In this document: in pieces, positions 1-8,455 of the stretch
Position numbering within the stretch: the first letter of the stretch is position 1
Layout: each line of letters begins with the position of its first letter
NCBI GenBank assembly: GCA_028565715.1
Contig: JAOXYC010239459.1
Span: 1 to 10,414 of the forward strand
Length of the DNA: 10,414 bases
Reading direction: 5' to 3'
Origin: Phoronis pallida
Lineage: Eukaryota > Phoronida > Phoronidae
Notes under the pieces: model-generated
What the model saw: the letters and a program-made list of their open reading frames with translations, nothing else
Told to the model about the DNA's origin: nothing
Database searches by the model: none
Program-made: the position numbers and the translations under genes

Positions 1-57
1 CAACAAGATAGATCACAGAGACAAGTTGAAGATGTGAGAGAACAAGGCAAGAGAGAG
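1..57 (+). CDS. Exon 1 (5' part outside window), coiled-coil protein
   Basis: The frame starting at base 1 is open for 19 codons and reads QQDRSQRQVEDVREQGKRE. It ends at GAGAG|GTTAGT, a good donor with AG before GT and TTAGT after it. The intron starts between codons (phase 0). The exon's own acceptor is not visible, so it may begin upstream of the window. The Gln/Arg/Glu-rich composition matches the following exons. The next exon continues in the same frame, which supports the reading. An exon this small and partial would not be called on its own. Confidence 0.7.
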
Positions 58-1016
58 GTTAGTAAATATTCATTTGTTATTTGAGAATACACCTCATAAA
101 TGTATGCTTTTACTGGCACGTGAAGGACAGAAATATTCAAAACTGAACTGGGAATCAAACCACGGTTTCCCTGATAACTGGTCAGAAACCAACTCCTACC
201 ATTTTCTGTGTTAATTTTTCTGTCTTCAAAATCACCTTCGTTATTTAATGTAGACATTTTTGTAGCTCTCCACATAGGTAAAAATTGAATCAGCTATAAG
301 GTTAACTAAATTTATTTAAAGTTGTGTAATGTCTCTTCCTTGAATTGCTTTAAAGTAACTTACCTTATTCTTTGTGTATTTTTCAAATAAAGATAATATA
401 TTAGCAGCGCTTGATTCGTTTAACTGCTCATTTTAAAGCAATTTATTTTGGGAAAATTAATTAAAGAAATTTGTATGGGCTTATCAGCTATGAGATTAAT
501 CCTTTGCCCCCAGGTAGACTAGTTCAAACATTCCTTTGGCACAAAAATTAGCTTCTTATTCAAATTAAATAATGTTTTAGATAAAGGTTAAACCGTTTAT
601 GGCTATGAATTGATTTGATGTAGAACAGACTTGCATTTGCAGTTTGTCTGCATGTTTGAGGTGCCTAGAGGATTATACAGAAGATTGTACTGATCTTAGT
701 TCTAGGATGTGAAAATTACCAAAGATCTTGCATATAGTTTTGGGATCTGTATATACCGGTAGTTTATTCTGTCATTGACTTAGAGAAACAACTGGAGTCG
801 GAGTTAAGGGACCTATTCACAACTTTGATTTTATTGTGGATGTCTTGTCGCCTATTGGATTCACAATATTTTTATCCAGTGAAGTTCAAGAACCAGGAAT
901 TCTACATTTTAGATATTGGCAATTGAGTTTTTGTATGCAATAGAAAGCATGCAAAGGAAAATTGGTCTTTTATTCAAGCCTATTATCCATGTGCATTGAC
1001 TGTCAAGTATCCTACT

Positions 1017-1125
1017 GTTATAACTAGTGTTAACTTAATGTTATGATTGTTATAACTTTTTGTTATGACTAGTGTAACTTGACATCTCTTCTGGTTATGA
1101 ATGGAAGTGTAAGACTAGTGTCAGT
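1017..1125 (+). repeat. Degenerate repeat of about 45 nt, three weak copies
   Basis: The core (A/G)ACTAGTGT recurs at 1022, 1067 and 1113, so the spacing is 45 and 46 nt. The first two copies share a longer match, with GTTATAACTAGTGTTAACTT against GTTATGACTAGTGTAACTT. The third copy keeps little more than the core. It may be an old minisatellite in intron 1, or chance in A+T-rich sequence. Confidence 0.3.
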
Positions 1126-1550
1126 ACTCTAGTATATTTGTTCACTGGAGTGCAAGGTGTTATGTATATCCACTCTGAGCAAATACTATCGGACAATGTT
1201 AGGTGTTTGCACAGGTCTGGGCTCACACTGAAACGTGTATTGGAGATCTGTAACTTGAATTAGGGTTTAATGTACCATTGAATGAAGCGGAAAGGGCTGT
1301 TACAGTTTAAAATTTGAATTTCATGGGAATTAAGTTATTGGATATTGTTTTTTGTGTGAGTGGTTCAGGATTGAGAAAAACACAGGACATCAACAGAATT
1401 TTAGGATGCTCAGTGTCTGGCGAAATGCAGTAAGTTTCTGAGATTGGAAATTTAAAATTGAGGTGTGTCTTAACGGTTTTAAAATCAAGAACTCAATTGA
1501 TAATACTGTGATTAAATATTATGCGTAAATATTTAGACAGAATTAGGACG

Positions 1551-1623
1551 GGCTGGATAGCTCAGTTGGTAGAGCATCTGACCGGCAATCAGGGAGACCT
1601 GGGTTTGATTCCCAGTTCAGTTC
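1551..1623 (+). tRNA. tRNA-like sequence, anticodon GGC, probably a pseudogene or SINE head
   Basis: A full cloverleaf can be drawn. The acceptor stem GGCTGGA pairs with TTCAGTT through three G-U wobbles. The D stem is GCTC/GAGC, the anticodon stem TCTGA/TCAGG, the variable loop has 5 nt, and the T stem is CTGGG/CCCAG. The A box TAGCTCAGTTGG (1558-1569) is intact, and the B box GGTTTGATTCC (1602-1612) differs from consensus by one base. A run of seven T (1628-1634) follows as a Pol III stop. The anticodon would be GGC (Ala), but position 33 is C instead of the near-universal U, the G3-U70 alanine identity pair is C-G, and the T loop has TTTGATT. These point to a decayed copy or a tRNA-derived retroposon rather than a decoding tRNA. 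I found no clear target-site duplication or poly(A) tail. Confidence 0.6.
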
Positions 1624-1627
1624 GTAA

Positions 1628-1634
1628 TTTTTTT
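1628..1634 (+). terminator. T7 run, Pol III-type terminator after the tRNA-like sequence
   Basis: Seven consecutive T begin 4 nt after the discriminator position of the tRNA-like sequence. RNA polymerase III stops at runs of four or more T. Together with an intact A box and a near-intact B box, the unit could still be transcribed. Confidence 0.45.
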
Positions 1635-2253
1635 GTCTTTTCAAATTCATGATTAAATTGAGTTGGTCTTATGTTACATTTTGTAGCAATGGTTTAATTT
1701 GGCTATGCCTTGAAGTTATACATTCTTAGTGCAGAGATGGGATTACTAAGTAAAGCCTGTTAGAGGTGATCATCTTATCTTAAATACCTGCAATAATTAG
1801 TTAAATAAGCATGCAAATATTTTAATTAACTAATCAATTAAATGCCTTGGGAATTTTGAGAAGCTTCGTTTGAATGTCGTCACTTTAATTTAACCATTTC
1901 TTTATGACCAAGTATGTCTAGAAAACCTGCATGTGGTAGAACATTGAACCAGATCAGACTATTTGCCAAGGTGGAGATTCATAGTGTTTTAATTTAAAAG
2001 ATAAGATAAAGGAGGTTTAACACTATCTTGACATGTACAAGAGTGTTTGAAATTATGTTCCCAGTTTACATGTGTCACAAATGTCTACATGTAGTTTTTT
2101 GTCAAATTCTTTTTTGTTTGTTCAATCATTTACATGTGGTTTGGGTAAATGATCTTTTTCAAAGTTTTGTCGAGATATTTACCAGTTTATTAATCTGTGA
2201 TAATATTGCAATGGAAATTATGAGTCTGACAAACTGTTTAATTCATTACACAG

Positions 2254-2436
2254 GTTCGTACAACCTTATCGAAGGAGCGTGAGGCATGGGAACGTGAGAA
2301 AGATGAATATCTCAAGGCCGAACTCGCTCGTTACCAAGCTGAGAGTATGAAGGCAGTCGCACGCATGACTGAGGAGGTAGATAAAGAACGTGCCATGAAT
2401 GAGAGGTTACAGAATCAACTGTCATCTTTGCTACAG
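2254..2436 (+). CDS. Exon 2, coiled-coil segment
   Basis: This exon has 61 codons, with intron boundaries between codons at both ends. The acceptor is TTCATTACACAG and the donor is CTACAG|GTAAGTG, close to perfect consensus. The translation covers residues 20-80 and starts VRTTLSKEREAWEREKDEY. It continues with Ala/Met/Glu/Arg-rich helix-forming sequence and ends NERLQNQLSSLLQ. Leu, Ala and Met recur at roughly 3-4 residue spacing, as expected for a coiled coil, and there is no proline in the whole exon. Codon use is more G+C-rich than the flanking introns, which fits real coding sequence. Confidence 0.88.
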
Positions 2437-2835
2437 GTAAGTGAACATGATGTTTTTGTTGTTCATTAGCAAATGGATCTGTGTGCTTTTCAATGTTAAA
2501 GCACCTTATTAAAAATATTCTGTTGATTTTGGAGGATTTTCTATGTATAATTGTGTGAATTTGGCACAAACGGTCAGTCTAAAATTGTTGATTTAAATTA
2601 CTTTGATAGGAGTATTTGCTTGACGTGAGCGTTTATATTCAATGCTACTGTGGATTCCTAAATTTCATTTAGTTTAATGGCGATTTAATCCACATTTCAT
2701 GTTGATTTTAGAAAAAAGATCATGATAGCATCTTCATGCAAAAAAATTCATAAGAATAATAGAAATCTGGCACTAATATTTTAAGAATTCAATTTTTAGG
2801 AATTGGAACTTTTCAAAAAAGAAATAATTCCAACA

Positions 2836-2857
2836 AAATTCTGTTAAAACAGAATTT
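2836..2857. repeat. Perfect inverted repeat, 10-nt arms, 2-nt loop
   Basis: AAATTCTGTT (2836-2845) and AACAGAATTT (2848-2857) are exact reverse complements separated by AA. With so short a loop it behaves as a palindrome or cruciform rather than an RNA hairpin. No flanking duplication is evident. Confidence 0.6.
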
Positions 2858-4945
2858 GAATTTATTTGTATCTGCTCACGTTTTGCATCTGAAAATAATA
2901 TGCATATCTTTGATTAAAAAAGCATCTCAGAAAATGTTTAACAGGGTCTTAGTTGCCAGGTTTTTATCATATACCTCCTTGAACTGGGTCATAATTTTCA
3001 CATCAAATTTCCCGCCTCCCACCCAGACATATTCAAGTGGTCAATAAATATTACAGGTGAAATGTCTCAATAAACATTGAATGGTTGGAATTTAGTTTGT
3101 TGTTTGTATTCAATTGTGTGTAAATAGTAGTAAACAGTTAGTCAATGGGTCAGTTTTGATGTGTATTGGTGTAATACACATTTTGTATATTGAGTTCTAA
3201 GTGGCTTTATTGTGGGCAACTGTTTATTTTATTGAGCTTTTGTTACATTTCATGTCAGCAAGTTTTTTCTATTATACCCAAAACTACACCTTAAATATTT
3301 GAACACTTAAAATGTTTATGATATTCAAATGTTTAAATATTTTAAAAACTGATATTTAACAAATATGTTTTATTGGTTGCATGTTTTGTATTGGATCTAT
3401 CTGTTTACAAACTGTAGTCTTAGGGTCCATTAGAAATATCCCTATGTAAGCCTTTCAGAAAACTTGAAATTTTAGAGGCTATATCAAACTTTATTATAGA
3501 GGTGGCCTGCAGAGATTTTCAACTGATAATTTTTATATGACTGTTATTTGAATTTTCAATCTATAAATCACTCAAATGTTTGAGCCAAAGGCTGACAGGT
3601 TTTAATGAGAGCTTTTACCAAGAACTATATTTTTGTGTTAACTGCATAGAACAAAATAATCTTGATTGCAACTTCAATCATAAGAGTTTGCTGTTAGCGT
3701 GGATTATTCATAAACACAACAGAGTTCTGTGTTCCAGTGTATGCTATATTTGATGAGGATTATCCCTGAGTTCATATAGGAAACACTTTATTATGGTTGC
3801 GTCAGTTTTGTTGAATGTTGGGATTATTGTGTTTGTATGTCAGGTGTTTCACACATATTTCATTTGGATTTTATAGTTTGGTTTGGATGGCGATGGGCTC
3901 ATTGTTTTTGTGTGATCTGGATGCATGGTTTTGCAAAAAAGTCCTAAATCATCGATAATCAGATTTAGGTTGCTGATGATCTAGCAGTCGACTTGATTGA
4001 TTCCTTCCATCCAACTGGATAACTTGTGGGATACCAATTGATTTGGGCCAGTGCTGTAAAGGATAGCCAACATTTGATTGTGTCTGCCAAGATTGAATTG
4101 TGCCAATGGCTGATGGGAAATTATAGTTGTGATTTTTTCTCAGGTACAAAAATTTAAATACTACATTACCGTACCTTTACTGCTGGGTGCAGTTGAGTGA
4201 CATCTCTAATTGGCTGTTGACATGAAAACCACAAATAGGTATTTCATTGACTGAATGATTTTGATTGAAGACCTCAGGAAAGTGGAGACCATGGTCTACC
4301 AGTATTGAAGAGAAATGCCTATTATTCCTCATTTTATGAGATTGACTGATAAAATAGACACTTGATCTATCATTGAGTCATATTGTAATTTACAACCCCA
4401 TCAAACTGTGAGCATAAGCTTATTGCTCTGAGCAGGGATGTCAAGTTTACCTGGATTATTTAAAAGTCACAGCTGGCATTGTTTGAGTTGAGTTGTTCAA
4501 TCTCAGGTGTTCAGTAACATTGATGGGTTAGTAAGGATTTGTTAGGATGGATGTGCATTCGCTGCTGTATTCTGTGAAAATGGTAGGTTTTGCTAAGTAT
4601 TATGTAACTTTATATATTTTTCAAATAAGACTAAGGTGTGGTGCACAAAACCTACTTTAGCTGTTTGTAATCCGTTGATCATTCTGCTAACCAATTCTTT
4701 AATCTTTCAAAAGTAACTTTTAAGTTTTGGTTTTTATTAGTGAATTGTATCTTTATCCAGTACTAATTACTAGTGTACGGAGGCTTGAAGCAACATGAGT
4801 TTAAATTCAAACTCACCTTTTATTATTACTAACTTTATTTTCAATCTGCCGGTTGTCCCGTTGAGTTCCAATGGGACTTTTAGTAAATAAATATTAAATA
4901 GTTTCAAAAAGGGACTTAGAATAATATGAATTGAACATTTGAGCA

Positions 4946-5000
4946 GCTACAGGCAAGAACAACTAAAACTAAATGTACCTTAGTTGTTCTCGCATGTAGC
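4946..5000. repeat. Long inverted repeat, 21-nt arms and 13-nt loop
   Basis: Arm 4946-4966 begins GCTACAGGCAAGAAC, and arm 4980-5000 is its reverse complement at 19 of 21 positions. The two internal mismatches are G-A and A-C on the plus strand. On the minus strand the second becomes a G-U wobble, leaving one unpaired position. The loop is 13 nt. The size resembles a small pre-miRNA-like hairpin or a relic of a miniature inverted-repeat element. Either identity is inference. Confidence 0.55.
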
Positions 5001-5502
5001 AGGCCATTATCGTTAGGTTACCTGAATTGCCATGGTAATATATTTTAAGGACCTGATAAGGATAGTTTATGTTGTAATAAACATGACATCAGCTAAAGCA
5101 CTGGCGTCAATGATAACGAGATATGAGAACATTGAAATTGATATCTTACAACAGTAATTCTCAGTTTAGTTCTTTTTGTGAATATTCAGAACATTTCACT
5201 ACACAGTAGTTTCATTTGAAATTTACATGGTAACAAATATAAGTGCTTGTATTTAATTTATTTGTCAAATGATTGGCAATGTTTAGTTTCTATTTTGAAT
5301 AACATCACATAAATACCTTCATCTTTTAGAAGAAAAGGTTTACACTACCAGTAGGGATTCAAAAGCAATGGGCAATCCACTGATGTTATTAAAAATGCCT
5401 GTGAGTTTGTCTTTAAAACAAATGTTGATTTCTCGTAAAAGAAGAAGTGATATCTAAAAATAAATCCACATTTTAAATCTTAAACATATGATTAATTCAC
5501 AG

Positions 5503-5634
5503 GAGCTTGAAGAACAACGGCAACAGACAAGGCAAGCATATAAAGACAAGATGGCCGCCCTGACAAAAAATAAAGAGCAAGTTCAAGAAGAAAAAGTTAA
5601 CGAAATAGGGAAACTCAAACAACAGCTTGAACAG
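5503..5634 (+). CDS. Exon 3, coiled-coil segment
   Basis: This exon has 44 codons in phase 0 at both ends. The acceptor is TTAATTCACAG, and the donor ACAG|GTTTGT is weaker than the others because it lacks the purine at +3. The peptide covers residues 81-124, starting ELEEQRQQTRQAYKDKMAAL and ending GKLKQQLEQ. It is highly charged, has no proline and contains Leu/Ile/Met at heptad-like spacing, so it continues the coiled coil of exon 2 without a break. An open frame runs on past the donor to 5703, but that extension is not coiled-coil-like and joining to exon 4 restores the pattern. Confidence 0.88.
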
Positions 5635-5943
5635 GTTTGTTATTGTGTACTGCATTATCCCGTTCTTTCCATAAAAGCCCAAAAGCCTACAAATTCAGTT
5701 TAGGGGGTGCTTCTTTGGTACTCTGGTTTTCACCCACAAATTACTTTTCTGTTGCATAATGGAGCATAGCAAAGCATTTCAAATATTTTGGCATTTAAAT
5801 TCAAAATCCGTGTTTTTATGCAAAAAAACATTTGTAGATCTCTTGAATGATAACAACTGAAGTCAATCACAAATTGTGGTGAAGTACAGCCTTTGATCCT
5901 AATTTTAGAATTTTCTCTGTATTATTTCCTTTTTGCATTACAG
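5635..5943 (+). other. Intron 3
   Basis: This 309-nt intron begins GTTTGT. It ends in a long pyrimidine tract (TTCCTTTTTGCATTACAG). I see no other feature in it. Confidence 0.75.
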
Positions 5944-6164
5944 GAAAAAGAAATAGAACTTGAAGACCTCCGAGAAACTGTACGCCAAAAGGATGATGAT
6001 ATCCAACAGCTCAAAGCGGAACAGTTACAAACCAGTCTCAAGGATCGGGATGACCATGTACAGTTTGAACGACTTGAGAAGATGGTGGTTAATGAAATCA
6101 ACGAGGAGTGTCGGAGGTCATCTCTGGTGCTGGGGGTCACACCCAGAAAAGTTAATATTGCCAG
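5944..6164 (+). CDS. Exon 4, coiled coil and start of CDK-site linker
   Basis: This is the longest exon, at 221 nt. It gives 73 codons plus two bases (AG), so the next intron splits a codon. The peptide covers residues 125-197. A coiled-coil part starts EKEIELEDLRETVRQKDDD. It is followed by a distinctive block around residues 174-193 that holds NEINEECRRSS and then LGVTPRK. That block does not look like generic coiled coil and is the best handle for family assignment. TPRK (190-193) fits the CDK consensus T-P-x-K. The donor is CCAG|GTTAGTG. The acceptor GCATTACAG is preceded by a strong pyrimidine tract. Confidence 0.9.
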
Positions 6165-6422
6165 GTTAGTGTATAAATAATAAGTACAAAACTATATTTC
6201 AATTCTGTTGTCAAATATTTTTACTTCATTCTGTAAAACTCATTGAAAAAATGTTCGTTTGTTTTGCATTGCATTTGCTGAGGACATCCTGCCTAGTTAT
6301 TAAAGACTTCATTCTGTATTAATAAATAATTTGTATACCCTGTTGTAAATTTCTGAATATTAGTTTCTTTATGTGTCCAAATCTGAACATTGTTAATATT
6401 TGCCTTTATTTGATAGTTTCAG
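6165..6422 (+). other. Intron 4
   Basis: This 258-nt intron starts GTTAGTG. Its end carries two AGs 6 nt apart, TGATAG and TTTCAG, both usable in frame. No other feature is seen. Confidence 0.7.
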
Positions 6423-6501
6423 GTCAGAGACACCGCCAAACAAATCTCCAATCAAAGGACAGTTGAGAAGTCCATCTAGAACACCAGCTACAGCTTCTCT
6501 T
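6423..6501 (+). CDS. Exon 5, Pro/Ser/Thr-rich basic linker
   Basis: The 79 nt complete the split codon and give residues 198-224. The peptide includes SETPPNKSPIKG and RSPSRTPATASL. It is the only proline-rich part of the protein and breaks the coiled coil. SPIK (206-209) and SPSR (214-217) fit the full CDK consensus, while T201-P and T218-P are minimal proline-directed sites. Regulation by cell-cycle kinases is inferred from these motifs. The acceptor is TTTCAG, and an upstream alternative acceptor TAG at 6414-6416 would add Ser-Phe in frame. The donor CTT|GTGAGTT is good at the intron side although the last exon base is T. Confidence 0.85.
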
Positions 6502-6989
6502 GTGAGTTAACGTGGATTTTCAAATAAATTATCTAGAAAAGACATTCCAGTGAATGCATGGTTCTAAATAGTGTAGTCCCTGCAAATGTTATTATTTTGA
6601 ATGCATTAGCACTGTGCATTGAGTGAAATATATTGACTCTAAAAATGGTACCACAGATAAATATAATCAATAATATAATTTTTTCTCACTGAAGGTGAAG
6701 TTAGCAGTTCTGTGAAATTCGATTAATTTTAGTAAACCCTATTGACACATATTTAGATGTTAATGTTAAGATGATACTGTACACACCCTGGGCTTATAGA
6801 TCGGAAATGCCAAAAACTAGGGCGGTTTTGTACCCTAGTTGACTTATATGGGCAATTTGTTATCAAGCACATAATTTAGATTATGCCAAAAAAGGTTGGA
6901 CTCATTCCAAGACGTGTATGGATTTTAATACTGATTTATCTATGAGTGATCAATTTAGAATTCTTATCAATTTTGTAATATGATTGTAG
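6502..6989 (+). other. Intron 5
   Basis: This 488-nt intron starts GTGAGTT and ends ATGATTGTAG, with a weak pyrimidine tract. It contains a perfect inverted repeat with 8-nt arms, AACTAGGG/CCCTAGTT at 6815-6840 with a 10-nt loop, and nothing else I can name. Confidence 0.7.
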
Positions 6990-7094
6990 GCCAACTTGAG
7001 GGCATGTAATGAAGAATTACGAAATAATGTTAAAGAACTTAGCCAAGAAGTAGAGGCACAAAAACAAGCTTTAATACGCAACGAACAAAGCAAG
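6990..7094 (+). CDS. Exon 6, second coiled coil begins
   Basis: This exon has 35 codons in phase 0 at both ends, giving residues 225-259. The peptide starts ANLRACNEELRNNVKEL and ends IRNEQSK. Heptad-like Leu/Val positions resume at once after the proline-rich linker. The donor AAG|GTGAGAA is strong. The acceptor ATTGTAG has few pyrimidines, but the frame continuity from exon 5 into this exon and on to exon 7 supports it. Confidence 0.88.
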
Positions 7095-7394
7095 GTGAGA
7101 ATACGCATTGCTTGCCAAGTTTCTGGAGTTTTAGTAGAGAGAACAGTTTAAAGAAATATTAAGTCACCTTAAGGCAATCATTGTGAAATTTAGGTTAAAA
7201 ATATTGTGAAACGTTTCAACAAGTATTTCTCCACTTCCAATATATTTTGAGTGTTTCTGTTTGCAGTACTCGTGAAATATCTTACAAAGAATGTTAGTAC
7301 CGAATGTTATCCCTATGTCTTTTTCAACTTAATAATTTTAAGGTGACAACTATAAAAAAGTTACACTGCCATTTAACTGTCCCCTTTTTTACAG
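7095..7394 (+). other. Intron 6
   Basis: This 300-nt intron starts GTGAGA and ends with the strong tract CCCCTTTTTTACAG. Exact 10-nt inverted copies GTCACCTTAA (7163-7172) and TTAAGGTGAC (7338-7347) sit near its two ends, bracketing 165 nt. No coding sequence is seen. Confidence 0.7.
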
Positions 7395-7478
7395 GAACGT
7401 TCTCTGAGTGATCTGAGGCATAAATCCATGAATGATAAAAATAAGGAATTGTCAGAACAGCGAGAACGATTAGTTCAG
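7395..7478 (+). CDS. Exon 7, coiled-coil segment
   Basis: This exon has 28 codons in phase 0, giving residues 260-287. It starts ERSLSDLRHKSMNDKN and ends LSEQRERLVQ. The acceptor (CCTTTTTTACAG) is the strongest in the window, and the donor is TTCAG|GTATTG. The following acceptors at 8456 and 8961 both accept this phase, so exon 7 is the shared upstream partner of the alternative exons 8 and 9. Confidence 0.88.
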
Positions 7479-8455
7479 GTATTGTTTCTTATGATTTTTT
7501 TTTCTTATTTTCATTTAGTCAGTTTTGGTCTTCATGATTATTTTACAGTTTGATATGGTTTTCACACTTTGGTGCAGTGATTTTTGACGTAAGACAGAGT
7601 GACTTTATTCATTACAGAATTATCAATATTTCTCACATGATAAGACTGTCTCAGTCACTTGTCCAAAACTGAATTAACATGATTTGCCCTTTTACCAAAC
7701 CATAACATTTAATTATTTTTTTAATCACCACCAACTAACAAATTCTAAAAACAATTATTTTAATAACATTGTGTTGTTGGGTTCTCTCCTTTATTTGATT
7801 TGTGTTTATACCACCATCCAAATAGAAAATCAGTAACTATGACCTCATTCTCTAACTTGCACCCTTTGTTAATTTATTTCATGTTTATTTCTTCTGCATC
7901 TGTCTTTCCAAACTTTCTACATAATATTTGCTTTTATTTGAAATAGTCTGTTCTATTTGTTGTTTTTTCATAGCATTTTGTTCTTGCATTAAGTAATGTA
8001 TTGAATATTGCTAAAGTTCTAAGCAACTGAAATATTGTTTTAGTTGGCCTTTTCTGTTAATATGCTTGAGTTTTTGCTTTAACTAACACACTCTTACCTT
8101 AGATGTTTGATTCGGTAATGAAGTAGGCCTAATAAATAATCATTAGTTCTTCATTCTTTATGTTTGAAAACATGGTGCCCCATTCACAGATTTTAACAAT
8201 GCGTTTAATTTATAAAAAAAGAAATTTATTGTAGAGTTATTGTAAGGCTATTTATCATTTTACAAAACAAACATTTTTTAAATTGAGCTTTTTGATACAA
8301 ATTTCTGAATAAGTGAGTTTTGTGTTGTCGTTATTGTGTATATAGACATTTTCTGCAGTGTGCATTGTTACAACTGCAGTTGTAACTGTTGTAACAAGTG
8401 GATGTGTGGCTTGAGGTTATGGGTGTGTGCATTACCATGTTTCTTGTTTCTCTAG
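7479..8455 (+). other. Intron 7
   Basis: This 977-nt intron starts GTATTG and ends GTTTCTTGTTTCTCTAG. Much of 7490-8060 is T-rich with mixed pyrimidine tracts. A perfect 20-nt palindrome at 8367-8386 with an overlapping longer hairpin option (8365-8397) lies about 60-90 nt upstream of exon 8. A GU-rich stretch (8400-8430) follows it. I see no exon inside. Confidence 0.7.
8365..8397 (+). repeat. Palindrome with competing second arm, upstream of exon 8
   Basis: GTTACAACTGCAGTTGTAAC (8367-8386) is a perfect palindrome. In addition TTGTTACAAC (8365-8374) is an exact reverse complement of GTTGTAACAA (8388-8397). One 5' arm can therefore pair with either of two 3' arms. In RNA the second choice has a usable 13-nt loop. 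A splicing role is inference from its place just before an alternative exon. Confidence 0.6.

Larger units (their letters stand above)
58..2253 (+). other. Intron 1
   Basis: This intron of about 2.2 kb is A+T-rich and has stops in all frames. It starts GTTAGT and ends in TTCATTACACAG. It holds a tRNA-like sequence (1551-1623), a degenerate 45-nt repeat region near 1017-1125, an ATGCAAAT octamer beside TAATT-type homeodomain sites (1811-1840), and four ACATGT hexamers at 2031-2137. I see no further exon: the open stretch at 2028-2282 is in a different frame from exon 2 and has U-rich, non-coding-like composition. Confidence 0.7.
2437..5502 (+). other. Intron 2 (about 3.1 kb)
   Basis: This is the largest intron in the window, starting GTAAGTG and ending ATTAATTCACAG. 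It is A+T-rich, with no stretch that looks coding on either strand. Two inverted repeats stand out: a perfect one with 10-nt arms at 2836-2857 and an imperfect one with 21-nt arms at 4946-5000. A minus-strand open stretch at 3949-4149 lacks good splice borders and family resemblance, so I do not call it. I see nothing else nameable. Confidence 0.65.

Noticed and set aside
2028-2282. Plus-strand open frame of 84 codons overlapping exon 2
   Set aside because: It is in a different frame from exon 2, is U-rich and Cys/Phe-rich, and ignores the clear acceptor at 2253.
3949-4149. Minus-strand open frame of 66 codons in intron 2
   Set aside because: No recognisable motif, no convincing splice borders or flanking gene signals, and the length is within chance for 10 kb.
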